DNA of 64,000 bases from an uncultured Helicobacter sp. (GTDB lineage: Bacteria; Campylobacterota; Campylobacteria; Campylobacterales; Helicobacteraceae), in contig CALUTE010000011.1 of assembly GCA_944323645.1 (NCBI GenBank), positions 1-64,000 of the forward strand, in the 5' to 3' direction. Positions 26,571 to 34,828 of the stretch are shown piece after piece. A program made the position numbers and the translations under genes. The notes under the pieces were generated by a model. That model worked only from the letters and a program-made list of their open reading frames with translations, ran no database searches and was not told the origin of the DNA. Positions within the stretch are counted from its first letter, which is position 1. Each line of letters starts with the position of its first letter.

Positions 26571-27758
26571 CTATATAGCACCAATTATTTTTGCTCGATA
26601 TGCCAAAAGTCCCACAATACTTACTGCGCAACCAGATAAAATAAGCAGCGCAATCGCCTCATCAAATCGTCCAAAATAATCGTGTAAAAATCCAATAATA
26701 AATGGGGCACACGCGGCAATAAGATAGCCAAAACCTTGCATCATAGAAGAAAGTTTAGTAGCAATTAATGCATTGTTACTTTTAAGAGGAATAAATAATA
26801 GCGCGATCCCAAACACTCCTCCCATAGGAATACCAACTAAAACTGCACTACAATAAATAGCAATCTTTGTGTCACTCACAAAAAGTATGCTATAAGCCAA
26901 AACATAACATAAACAAAGAGTTGCCATATAGGGTTGTTTATAAGCATTACGCATACGTCCAAGCCATAATGGTCCAAGTAGCCCAAAAGGCGCGGCTACA
27001 AGCTGAGAAATGAGCAAGATATGTGCGCCAAACTCCATTCCATAGCCCTTTTCAGCAACAATTGCAGCAAGCCAAGTAAAAGCACTATATGCCATAAAAC
27101 TCTGCAAACCCATAAACAATGTCAATTTCCAAGATGTTGGGTGTGTAGCTAAGCTGATAGTTTTGATACTTTGTGTTTTTATGCGCCAGATTCTACCATT
27201 GCGAATGTATGGAAAATACGCTACAAAAGCAACACAAGCAAACAACAACCAAAACGCAAGGCTTTGTTCAAGGCTCAAAAACGATAGCAATGGCAGTGCT
27301 AGGGCGATCCCACTAATTGCTGAAACATTAAGCACTAAATTATACACACCCATAATCTGTGGAATCTGGCGCGGAAATTTTTCTTTCACAAAGCTTGGTA
27401 ATAAAACATTAGCAATCGCAATTCCACTTCCAAGCAGTGCCATACCAACATAAAGCCCAATAGCCCCTCCAAAACTGCGCAATATCTCTCCACAGACAAT
27501 AAGCAAGATTCCCACCATAAGCGCGCGAATCGGAGCAAAATATGCCACCATAAAGGACACCAACCCAAAAGCAATAAGAGGCAACGATGTAAGTATGCCA
27601 GCTATTGCGGAATTTAACCCATAATATTCTCGAATAACATCAATAATGGGACCTATGCTAGTAATGGGTGCACGCAGATTAAGCGCAATAACAACGATAA
27701 TAAAACAATTCAGCCAAAAAATCTTGCGCTTTGCGGCAGGTTTTTTATATACAGCCAT
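26571..27758 (-). CDS. MFS transporter, CynX/NimT-like
   Basis: Inner-membrane major-facilitator protein with 12 predicted helices in 395 residues. NLRAPITSIGPIIDVI in the first helix is typical of the CynX/NimT (cyanate or 2-nitroimidazole exporter) branch. AAAGGA before the ATG at 27758 fixes the start; an upstream TTG at 27782 is inside the preceding gene. The gap to the preceding GNAT gene is ten bases, so the two are surely co-transcribed. The substrate is unknown. Confidence 0.82.
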   Translation of the reverse strand: MAVYKKPAAKRKIFWLNCFIIVVIALNLRAPITSIGPIIDVIREYYGLNSAIAGILTSLPLIAFGLVSFMVAYFAPIRALMVGILLIVCGEILRSFGGAIGLYVGMALLGSGIAIANVLLPSFVKEKFPRQIPQIMGVYNLVLNVSAISGIALALPLLSFLSLEQSLAFWLLFACVAFVAYFPYIRNGRIWRIKTQSIKTISLATHPTSWKLTLFMGLQSFMAYSAFTWLAAIVAEKGYGMEFGAHILLISQLVAAPFGLLGPLWLGRMRNAYKQPYMATLCLCYVLAYSILFVSDTKIAIYCSAVLVGIPMGGVFGIALLFIPLKSNNALIATKLSSMMQGFGYLIAACAPFIIGFLHDYFGRFDEAIALLILSGCAVSIVGLLAYRAKIIGAI

Positions 27759-27768
27759 TTCGTCCTTT

Positions 27769-29055
27769 CTAACACTTCCCAACTAAAAAATAATCACTAA
27801 AATATACCTTGCCTTCAGGCAGAATCTCCTCAAGCACATCAATTGCGCGCGCACTGGCATTTAATCTACCGATATGTTTGAGATAAAGCGGGCGTTTATA
27901 GCCTAATAGCATTGTTGTGAGTGTTTGAATATCAAGGCGTATTTCATACATATGCACCACATTCTCTTGCTTAAAACGCTCATAAGATTCTAAATCATAG
28001 ACTTTAATAGATATTGGCATTGTATCAAATGCTAACACAAAAGCCTTGTCATTCCATTCTAAAAAACTATCGCGAACAATAAAGCACACACACGCTTTAT
28101 GGAGATTTCTATCAAAAGGATATTGGGATAAAAACTGCTCTATATCAACTATGCGAGCCATAATATATGGCGTTATACTTTCGTTGATGTGTCCATCTTC
28201 TAGCAAAAATGCAAGGCTATGGTTGCTGAAATTTGCACCAACCACTTTATCATACATAGATTTGTGCGCATAGATATAATTCCAAATTCCGCGCCGCGCC
28301 TCCTCACTGATATAAATCATCTCTTTAATCGTGAAAATATCATTTTCAAGTAGATACACAAGGTAGCCACTTGGCTTATCTTTACTATCATAATAGATTG
28401 CTATCATAATATCTTCCACGTCCCATCGCCAGTATTCACTCCAAGCAAGCTCATCGCGTATAAGAGCGCCATGTGTTTGGTGAGCAAATGTGTTATGTAA
28501 TGCTATGAGATCTTTGTGATTTTCTTCAACTCTTTGAATCATTCCTTCTATAGCGACATCGCCCGCTATATCAAAATGTGGGACTTGCGTATCAGCCATA
28601 CTAAAACTCATTTTGTCACTTATGATTTCAAAGCCTCTCTGACGATAGTAAGGAATACTATAAGGATACAAGCATGCAAGACTTTGGCGGTTATTTCGCA
28701 TCGTTTGCAAGATTTCTTTCATTAGCTCTTTCATAAGCCCCATACCACTATATTCAGGGTAAGTAGCCACACCAGTAATACCGCCTATATTATAGATTTT
28801 GTTGTAGATATTCATCGCAAATGGATAGAGTGCAATTTGTGAGATAAGATTTGTCTTATAAAAATAGCCAAGCACAAAGGCTTGCTCTAAAATAGGATAT
28901 TTAGCGTGTTTTATCGCCTCATCGCTCCAGCCAAAACGCACCAAATCACTATCTGTTACTTGGAATGCATAGCGTAAAAGCTTATTAAACTGCTCAATAT
29001 CATTAATGCCAAGCCGCTGCATACGAAGTTGTTGTTTGAATTTTGCAGGATTCAT
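27769..29055 (-). CDS. Eis-like GNAT acetyltransferase
   Basis: 428-residue protein with the length and layout of Eis-type acetyltransferases: an N-terminal GNAT domain with VATYPEYSGMGLMKELM as acetyl-CoA binding region (about 95-125) and YPYSIPYYRQRGFEI, a second degenerate GNAT domain, and a C-terminal sterol-carrier-like part (about 330-428). Eis relatives acetylate aminoglycosides or peptide lysines; the acceptor here is unknown. AGGAG precedes the ATG at 29055. It is sandwiched between two MFS exporters in a three-gene leftward operon, which suggests modification and export of a toxic or signalling amine. Confidence 0.78.
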   Translation of the reverse strand: MNPAKFKQQLRMQRLGINDIEQFNKLLRYAFQVTDSDLVRFGWSDEAIKHAKYPILEQAFVLGYFYKTNLISQIALYPFAMNIYNKIYNIGGITGVATYPEYSGMGLMKELMKEILQTMRNNRQSLACLYPYSIPYYRQRGFEIISDKMSFSMADTQVPHFDIAGDVAIEGMIQRVEENHKDLIALHNTFAHQTHGALIRDELAWSEYWRWDVEDIMIAIYYDSKDKPSGYLVYLLENDIFTIKEMIYISEEARRGIWNYIYAHKSMYDKVVGANFSNHSLAFLLEDGHINESITPYIMARIVDIEQFLSQYPFDRNLHKACVCFIVRDSFLEWNDKAFVLAFDTMPISIKVYDLESYERFKQENVVHMYEIRLDIQTLTTMLLGYKRPLYLKHIGRLNASARAIDVLEEILPEGKVYFSDYFLVGKC

Positions 29056-29080
29056 AAAATCTCCTGATTCCGCTTGAATG

Positions 29081-30415
29081 CTATTTTTTGATGCAATCAG
29101 CAAGCATTTGAGCTTTGACAGAATCTAGCAAGGCATTATTATATTTTAGCACTATCACGCCTTCTGTTTTATTGACATATATTTCAATCACGCCGTATTC
29201 ATCACTTATTTCTTTGATTTTTGTGGCATCGTATTGTTCTACTGAAAGATAAAGATTTGCTTGCTTAGAAGGATTCTCAAGTATGATTAAGCTTCCTAAC
29301 CAAGCCACACATACTAGCGCTACCAAAATACCAAGCCATATCATACCAAGATAATGATATGCTACACCTCCTAAGATTCCACCTATAAAAGAGCCAGCAT
29401 ATGCATAAGTTGTAAAAACCCCAAGCGCCATACCACGCATATGTGCTCTAGCGTATTTACTTGTAAGAGATTGCATAATTGGTTCAAGGGTTGCAAAACC
29501 AATAAAAAACAGAATGATTCCTACAACAAAAAGCCATAACCACTCCCAAGCACCACCAAATGCCAACAATACATAAGCAACAAGAAATAATGTGATACCA
29601 TAGAACATCACCAAACGCGCTTTGCCATATTTTTCTGCTAGAATACTTGCAGGTGCTAGTGCAAAGATTCCACAAATTGCTGCTGGCGTATAGATTTTCC
29701 ACAGATCCTCTTTGTGCATACCTAGCTCATTCACAAAAGCGAGTGGAATCACAACAAAAATCAGTGTCATAAAGGTTTTTTCTAAAAATGAGCTGATATT
29801 CATAATCATCAGATTCTTATTTTTGAGTATATCATTTATACGTGCTTTGCCATCAAAGGCGTAGAGAATCTTTGGTGTAGAAGGCACTTTTAGCCACAAT
29901 AAACCCATAGCCAACAAGCTAAAAAACGCTGTTAGCCAAAAAAGCCAGGATACTCCAAAATAAGCACCAATAATAGGACCAAGAAGCATAGCAAGTGTAA
30001 AGCTAGCAAAAATACCCCCACCCATAATCGCCATAGCATTTGTGCGCTTTTCTTCGCGCACAAGATCTGTGATTTGCGCACTAACTACGCCACCAATTGC
30101 TCCAGCTCCCTGTATGAAGCGTCCAATGATAAGCGTGTAAATATCGTTTGCCAAAGCACAAACAACGGATCCTATCATAAAGACAAGAAGTCCAGCCATA
30201 ACGACTTTTTTTCGATCTATCTTGTCGCTTAATATACCAATTGGCGTTTGAAAGAGGATTTGTGTAAAATACGCTCCTCCTACCGCAAGACCAAGAAGCA
30301 GAGCTGAAGGTTCGCCAAACTCTGTTACATAAAGTGAAATGACAGGCAATACAATAAAAAGCCCCAAAAATCTTAGACAGACTACGAGGCTTAAAGGCAA
30401 AATTGTATGTAGCAT
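29081..30415 (-). CDS. MFS transporter with C-terminal soluble extension
   Basis: Inner-membrane MFS exporter, 444 residues. The signature after helix 2, FQTPIGILSDKIDRKKVV, matches the DRxxRR-type loop of drug:H+ antiporters. Twelve helices end near residue 375, and a soluble tail of about 65 residues follows (LYLSVEQYDATKIKEISDEY onward) as in some YajR-like transporters that carry a small ferredoxin-like domain. AAGGA precedes the ATG. It is first of the MFS-GNAT-MFS operon, and a perfect AT palindrome lies 60 bp upstream. Confidence 0.83.
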   Translation of the reverse strand: MLHTILPLSLVVCLRFLGLFIVLPVISLYVTEFGEPSALLLGLAVGGAYFTQILFQTPIGILSDKIDRKKVVMAGLLVFMIGSVVCALANDIYTLIIGRFIQGAGAIGGVVSAQITDLVREEKRTNAMAIMGGGIFASFTLAMLLGPIIGAYFGVSWLFWLTAFFSLLAMGLLWLKVPSTPKILYAFDGKARINDILKNKNLMIMNISSFLEKTFMTLIFVVIPLAFVNELGMHKEDLWKIYTPAAICGIFALAPASILAEKYGKARLVMFYGITLFLVAYVLLAFGGAWEWLWLFVVGIILFFIGFATLEPIMQSLTSKYARAHMRGMALGVFTTYAYAGSFIGGILGGVAYHYLGMIWLGILVALVCVAWLGSLIILENPSKQANLYLSVEQYDATKIKEISDEYGVIEIYVNKTEGVIVLKYNNALLDSVKAQMLADCIKK

Positions 30416-30474
30416 TAAAAAATCCTTACAAATTTTATTTATTTTAGCATTTATTATTATACCCGATTTACCAA

Positions 30475-30488
30475 ATAATAATTATTAT
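30475..30488. promoter_or_regulatory. Fur/PerR-like AT palindrome between divergent genes
   Basis: ATAATAATTATTAT is a perfect 14-bp palindrome very close to the Helicobacter TAATAATnATTATTA Fur consensus. It lies between the divergent MFS operon (start 30415) and rdgB (start 30518) and could control either. A metal-responsive role is inferred from sequence alone. Confidence 0.5.
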
Positions 30489-30517
30489 GTTAAAGATATA
30501 TACTCTAAGGAGACGCG

Positions 30518-31141
30518 TTGTTTAAATTTATTATAGCAAGCAATAATCAAGGCAAAATACGAGAGTTTCAGGCAATGCTTAGCGATTTAGGCGAAGTTTT
30601 AGGACAACAAGAAGCACGGATTTTTATAGAGCCAAAGGAGTGTGGTCAAACATTTGAAGAAAACGCACTTATAAAGGCAAAGGCAATTTTTAATACACTA
30701 CCAAAGGATTCAAAAAATACCTTTATTCTTGCTGATGATAGTGGAATCTGTGTAGCAGCACTTAATGGAGAACCTGGCGTGAGGAGCGCGCGCTATGCAA
30801 GCACTAATGAGCGTAATTCCAGTGATGAAGCCAATCGAGCTAAACTTATTTCTAAGCTTAAAGCGCATCGGATTAAACACACAGATGCACAATTTATTTC
30901 CTGTGTGGCACTTGTTGGAGAGGGCATACGAGGAGAAAGGATCGAATTTACAGCTACGGGAGAATGTAATGGAAAAGTGATCGATGAAGAACGTGGCAAA
31001 AATGGATTTGGATATGATAGTATATTTATTCCGCAGGGTTATACACAAACTCTGGCAGAAATTGCCCCAGAGGTAAAAAATTCACTTTCTCATAGACATA
31101 AAGCTCTCAAAAAAATACGAGAATACCTCTCATTGCTTTAG
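30518..31141 (+). CDS. rdgB: Non-canonical purine NTP pyrophosphatase
   Basis: Hydrolyses dITP, dXTP and related damaged purine nucleotides, keeping them out of DNA. The 207-residue HAM1/RdgB protein has FIIASNNQGKIREF at the N-terminus, FEENALIKA, ADDSGICVAALNGEPGVRSARYA, NGFGYDSIFIPQGY and SHRHKAL. The start is TTG (30518-30520), supported by TAAGGAG five bases upstream and by the family N-terminus; no ATG is available at the right place. Confidence 0.94.
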   Translation: MFKFIIASNNQGKIREFQAMLSDLGEVLGQQEARIFIEPKECGQTFEENALIKAKAIFNTLPKDSKNTFILADDSGICVAALNGEPGVRSARYASTNERNSSDEANRAKLISKLKAHRIKHTDAQFISCVALVGEGIRGERIEFTATGECNGKVIDEERGKNGFGYDSIFIPQGYTQTLAEIAPEVKNSLSHRHKALKKIREYLSLL

Positions 31142-31335
31142 CATTTTATGAGATTTTACATCTTTTGGTATCTTTAAAAAGATTTAAATACAACTTTGCT
31201 TATGGTCTTTGTTTTCACGTCCCATTTAGAATATCTGCGCATTCACTCCCTCGCTTACACAATAGATTCTATAATATATTGAAGTTAGAATACACACCAC
31301 AAAGCAAAGGCAAAATCGAGCAGATCCTTAGCTCT

Positions 31336-31388
31336 AACCATTCTAAAATATACAGAGAATCTAACACTGCAAGACTTAAAATGACAGA
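31336..31388. repeat. Decayed copy of the TGTCATTCTGAG-type intergenic repeat
   Basis: CCATTCTAAA, CAGAGAATCTAACA and AAAATGACAGA occur in the same order as matching parts of the 2932-3061 element, with a further TGTCATTCTGAAC at about 31539. The whole gap 31142-31730 shows no convincing gene: the only ORF over 70 codons has no RBS and no family likeness. Several AGATTCT words are present. Confidence 0.45.
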
Positions 31389-31730
31389 ATAAAATGCGTT
31401 AAGACCTTTGCAAGGTATTTAATACCACATCTTGTAAGGCAAAACAAGTAATTTAAGAATCTAAACAAAAGCTATACAAATAAAGCTCCGGCTCTAAAAG
31501 ATGTTTCACTTTGTTTAATAGGACTTTAGATTCTCAAATGTCATTCTGAACATATATAACCAAATGAAAAATCTAAATAAATTATATTTTGTACCCTTTA
31601 GATTATGTCTTAGGGCAGATATTTAAGGAACTAGACAGAATCACACTTGCATTTTAGCCAGCTACTGAGATAATTTGAGAATCTTAAACAGGCAATGCTA
31701 GCCAGAATCTTATAATGGCACATTTGATTC

Positions 31731-31760
31731 TTGACAACTACGCGAAGCGTTTGCTATAAT
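31731..31760 (+). promoter_or_regulatory. Consensus sigma-70 promoter of the tRNA cluster
   Basis: TTGACA (31731-31736) and TATAAT (31755-31760) are both perfect consensus hexamers, separated by 18 bp. The first tRNA begins about 64 bp after the -10. Perfect -35 boxes are uncommon in this lineage, in keeping with a strong stable-RNA promoter. Confidence 0.85.
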
Positions 31761-31823
31761 CGCAGTTTCTAAAATGTTTCGGAATCCGCAATAAGGTGTG
31801 ACATAAAGCTTGCATACTGTTTT

Positions 31824-31901
31824 CGGGGCGTAGCTCAGTCTGGTTAGAGTACTTGGTTTGGGACCAAGGGGTCGAAGGTTCGAATCCTTTCGCCCCGACC
31901 A
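31824..31901 (+). tRNA. tRNA-Pro (anticodon TGG)
   Basis: Complete cloverleaf: acceptor CGGGGCG pairs with CGCCCCG, the anticodon stem CTTGG/CCAAG closes the loop TTTGGGA (anticodon TGG), and the T-arm GTTCGAATC is present. CCA is encoded. First of four tRNAs. Confidence 0.96.
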
Positions 31902-31945
31902 TTTTAGATTCTTACGTTTTTATGATTTTACACTATTTATTTTAT

Positions 31946-32023
31946 GGTGGGTGTAGCTCAGTTGGTTAGAGCATCAGTTTGTGGCACTGAGGGTCGTGGG
32001 TTCGAGCCCCATCACCCACCCCA
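31946..32023 (+). tRNA. tRNA-His (anticodon GTG)
   Basis: Acceptor GTGGGTG pairs with CACCCAC, with the tRNA-His-specific extra G(-1) at 31946 opposite C73. The anticodon loop TTGTGGC gives GTG. CCA is encoded. Confidence 0.96.
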
Positions 32024-32036
32024 TTAGCAATACTAT

Positions 32037-32113
32037 GCGTTCGTAGCTCAATTGGATAGAGCACCAGACTTCGGATCTGGGGGTTAGGGGTTCGACTCCC
32101 TTCGGGCGCACCA
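32037..32113 (+). tRNA. tRNA-Arg (anticodon TCG)
   Basis: Acceptor GCGTTCG pairs with CGGGCGC (two G-U pairs). The anticodon stem CCAGA/TCTGG encloses CTTCGGA, anticodon TCG, reading CGA and related Arg codons. CCA is encoded. Confidence 0.95.
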
Positions 32114-32126
32114 TAGTTACCATTAT

Positions 32127-32203
32127 GCGCCCATAGCTCAGCTGGATAGAGCAACGGCCTTCTAAGCCGTAGGTCAGAGGTTCGAATCCTCTTGGGTGCG
32201 CCA
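32127..32203 (+). tRNA. tRNA-Arg (anticodon TCT)
   Basis: Acceptor GCGCCCA pairs with TGGGTGC. The anticodon stem ACGGC/GCCGT encloses CTTCTAA, anticodon TCT, reading AGA/AGG, the commonest Arg codons in AT-rich genomes. CCA is encoded. Last tRNA of the cluster. Confidence 0.95.
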
Positions 32204-32237
32204 TTGAGAAATCCTGTTATTATTGTAAGGTTATATC

Positions 32238-33632
32238 ATGGTGCGCTCTACACGAAATATTGTTCAAAATTCTTTATTACCACATAACTTTATATATCAT
32301 ATACTAAAGCCAAATAACGTAATACAAGCCAATAATTTGGATTCTATCAATCCCCTAGCGCACCAAGCAGATACACAAAATCATAATATAGTAAAAAACT
32401 CTAAAAATATCATATCATCAAATAAAATCGTACTTTTATTTGTCTATGCGGTTGATAATGATGGGCTTGGTGATAATATCATAACGCTTGATGCGCTTTT
32501 TGCTGCAAAGCGCATTTATAATGCACATATTGTAGTGTTTGCACGAAAAATGCTACAAGAGCTACTCATCGGGCTTGATTTTGTCGATGAGTTTGTGATG
32601 ATTGAAGGTTCTTTAATTGACAATCCTAGCAATCAAGAAGCAATCAATACCTATGCGTGCGATTATCTTATCACCGATAGCTCAAAAAAACGCCATTTAC
32701 AGTTTTTTGCCAAAACAAATGCCAAGCATATTTTGACAGCCACAAAACTTACAAATCTTTTTCATCCTCGCTTTAAAACTGTACCGATTTATTGGCATTT
32801 GCCATATCGCAAATTGCGACACCAAGAGACGCATTTACTTTTTGTGCGCCTTGTAGATTCTGCTTTATTTGATAAAAATATAGCAAAGCTAGATTTTACG
32901 CAAACAGAACTTGCCATACCACAAAAAAGTAGGGATCACCTTGTGCGATTTTTAGCAGATGAGCTCGCTTTGCGTGATGTAAATGGATTTAGTGGATTCG
33001 CTAATAGAACGTTGCGCGATCGTTTTACACAAAGTGTGCGCAAACCACCAAAAATAATCTTTGGCACGCGAGATGCTATAGATACACCAAATGCACACGA
33101 TGCCCTTAATGCTTTGCCATTAGTATCTAACCAAAAATTGTTCTTGATTTTTGTCAATCCTTTTAGTATCGCGGCTACTACTTCGCTTCACTTGCAGGGT
33201 TTTTTTCGCTTGATAGAAAAAATCGCTGTGTTGCCCTATTGCATACCGGTAGTTGCAACTTATCCACGCGTACATAGCAGTTTTATGGAGATATTAGAAT
33301 CTTATGCGGATTCTGGTGAATGCAAAGACCCTGCTGCATTCAGACGTTGTATTATTTACCATAATAACAAGAGCATTCACAATTTGGCTGCATTACTTGA
33401 GCAAATGAGTTTTGTGATAAGCCCAAGTACTGGTACTCTACATCTTGCTTCCAACCTACTTATTCCAACCATTGGTATTGTCTCTAAACGCGATACAAAA
33501 CGCTGGGGAACACCTGATGGACGTTATGTGGTTTTACAAAATCCACTAGATTCTCTTACTAATACAGAAGAAAAACAAGCTATAGAATCCAGCATTATAA
33601 TGCTAAAAAACGTATTGCAATTAACAACATAA
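32238..33632 (+). CDS. Heptosyltransferase-like glycosyltransferase (GT9)
   Basis: 464-residue protein with the two-lobe GT-B layout of family 9 enzymes, which add heptose to LPS core. The C-terminal lobe holds the family signature ISPSTGTLHLASNLLIPTIGI (about 395-415, spans read in two parts), and the N-terminal lobe has DNDGLGDNIITLDAL after LLFVYAV. About 60 residues precede the first Rossmann strand, longer than usual. An AAGG lies upstream of the ATG. It follows the tRNA genes closely (34 bp), so read-through from the tRNA promoter is possible. The sugar and acceptor are unknown. Confidence 0.75.
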   Translation: MVRSTRNIVQNSLLPHNFIYHILKPNNVIQANNLDSINPLAHQADTQNHNIVKNSKNIISSNKIVLLFVYAVDNDGLGDNIITLDALFAAKRIYNAHIVVFARKMLQELLIGLDFVDEFVMIEGSLIDNPSNQEAINTYACDYLITDSSKKRHLQFFAKTNAKHILTATKLTNLFHPRFKTVPIYWHLPYRKLRHQETHLLFVRLVDSALFDKNIAKLDFTQTELAIPQKSRDHLVRFLADELALRDVNGFSGFANRTLRDRFTQSVRKPPKIIFGTRDAIDTPNAHDALNALPLVSNQKLFLIFVNPFSIAATTSLHLQGFFRLIEKIAVLPYCIPVVATYPRVHSSFMEILESYADSGECKDPAAFRRCIIYHNNKSIHNLAALLEQMSFVISPSTGTLHLASNLLIPTIGIVSKRDTKRWGTPDGRYVVLQNPLDSLTNTEEKQAIESSIIMLKNVLQLTT

Positions 33633-33670
33633 AACAAAACATTATGATTGAAATTTGGAAAGCTTAATAG

Positions 33671-33698
33671 AATCTAGCTAGAAAAATCCAGCTAGATT
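33671..33698. terminator. Hairpin between convergent GT9 and peroxiredoxin genes
   Basis: AATCTAGCT (33671-33679) pairs with AGCTAGATT (33690-33698) over a 10-nt loop, sitting in the 76-bp gap between two convergent genes. T-runs are weak, so termination is plausible rather than certain. Confidence 0.5.
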
Positions 33699-33708
33699 GA
33701 AAGAATAA

Positions 33709-34311
33709 TTATAGAGCGTTTGCGTTTTTCTTAAGATATTCTTTTACGCCTTCTGCAGTGGGTTTCATACCTTCTTGCCCTTTTTGCCAACCGGCAGGAC
33801 ATACTTCACCATGCTCTTGGAAAAATACCAATGCATCTGCCATACGAAGCATTTCATCCATATTTCGTCCTAATGGAAGATCATTAATCACAGCATGGCG
33901 TACAATTTGATTTTTGTCGATAAGGAAACTTCCACGAAGTGCAACAGCACCATTAACAAGCACATCATAATCACGTGAAATTTGTTTTGTGATATCAGAT
34001 ACCATAGGGAAGGTAACATTACCGATTCCACCTTGATCAACAGGAGTATTTCTCCAAGCAAAATGAACTACATCAGAATCAATTGAAACACCAATTACAC
34101 CAAAACCTTTTTCCTTAAAATCTTTTACACGATGATCCATAGCAAGGATTTCACTTGGACAAACAAATGTAAAATCTTTTGGCCAAAAAAAGACAACAAC
34201 ACCATTTTTATGCGCTTGAAGTTCTTTGCTAAGCTCGAAATCATCTACGATTTGTCCATTTGCCAACACTGCTGCAGCCTTAAAATCAGGGGCTCTTCTT
34301 GTTACTAACAT
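33709..34311 (-). CDS. 2-Cys peroxiredoxin (AhpC/TsaA)
   Basis: Thiol peroxidase reducing H2O2, organic peroxides and peroxynitrite, recycled by thioredoxin. The 200-residue protein has the active-site pattern PKDFTFVC with peroxidatic Cys51 and the resolving Cys171 in GEVCPAGW, marking a typical 2-Cys enzyme. AAAGGAG precedes the ATG. A perfect AT palindrome at 34350-34361 suggests PerR or Fur control, as known for ahpC in Campylobacter. A thioredoxin gene at 58413 could supply electrons. Confidence 0.95.
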   Translation of the reverse strand: MLVTRRAPDFKAAAVLANGQIVDDFELSKELQAHKNGVVVFFWPKDFTFVCPSEILAMDHRVKDFKEKGFGVIGVSIDSDVVHFAWRNTPVDQGGIGNVTFPMVSDITKQISRDYDVLVNGAVALRGSFLIDKNQIVRHAVINDLPLGRNMDEMLRMADALVFFQEHGEVCPAGWQKGQEGMKPTAEGVKEYLKKNANAL

Positions 34312-34349
34312 AGAGTTTCTCCTTTAAAAGTTTAAAATTTGATAACAAG

Positions 34350-34361
34350 TAATAATTATTA
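34350..34361 (-). promoter_or_regulatory. PerR/Fur-like operator of the peroxiredoxin gene
   Basis: TAATAATTATTA is a perfect 12-bp palindrome 38 bp upstream of the peroxiredoxin ATG, within the likely promoter. It closely resembles the palindromes at 30475-30488 and 5205-5228. The divergent yciI gene starts at 34505. Peroxide or iron control is inferred. Confidence 0.55.
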
Positions 34362-34504
34362 TCGTTTAGCATTGTAGCCTGTAATGGTTAATATCGTAAC
34401 ACTTTTTGAAGAAAGAATTTTCAAGCCCCGAGTATTTGTTGCTTTTGCCATAAAGTTTCAAAATTTTTGCTAATATTTAGAAATTTATTTTAGAAAGGGT
34501 AAAA

Positions 34505-34819
34505 ATGGGAGAACAACCACATCTTTTTCTGATTGATATTACATACACTGCAGATTTAGAAACTATTGAAGCAAATCTCAAAGACCACAGAGATTATCTC
34601 ACACAAGGTTACAAACAAGGATTTTTACTTGCTTCTGGACCAAAGACACCACGCATTGGTGGTGTTATTATAGGGAGTTTTGCAAGCTTGCAACAGGCGC
34701 ATACATTTGCTAATAATGATCCATTTTTTATGCGTAATCTTGCAGTCCATACAATTACAGAATTTGATCCAGTGTTGCACAGTGCGTCATTACTTTCGTT
34801 TTTTCAACAAAACAACTAA
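34505..34819 (+). CDS. YciI family protein
   Basis: 104-residue small cytoplasmic protein with a ferredoxin-like dimeric alpha/beta-barrel fold. Family features are DHRDYL (about 27-32), FLLASGPKTPRIGGV and NNDPFF. Relatives include Haemophilus YciI and dehalogenase-like enzymes; no reaction can be assigned. GAAAGGG precedes the ATG. It is nine bases ahead of dedA and begins the rightward run yciI-dedA-pyrF-panC-porin. Confidence 0.82.
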   Translation: MGEQPHLFLIDITYTADLETIEANLKDHRDYLTQGYKQGFLLASGPKTPRIGGVIIGSFASLQQAHTFANNDPFFMRNLAVHTITEFDPVLHSASLLSFFQQNN

Positions 34820-34828
34820 GGATTCTAA

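Noticed and set aside
31165-31392. 75-codon ORF in the gap before the tRNA cluster
   Set aside because: No RBS and no family; it spans a decayed copy of the intergenic repeat.
31650-31700. TPP riboswitch suggested by CTGAGAT
   Set aside because: Only this short motif matches; the second conserved half is missing and no thiamine gene follows.
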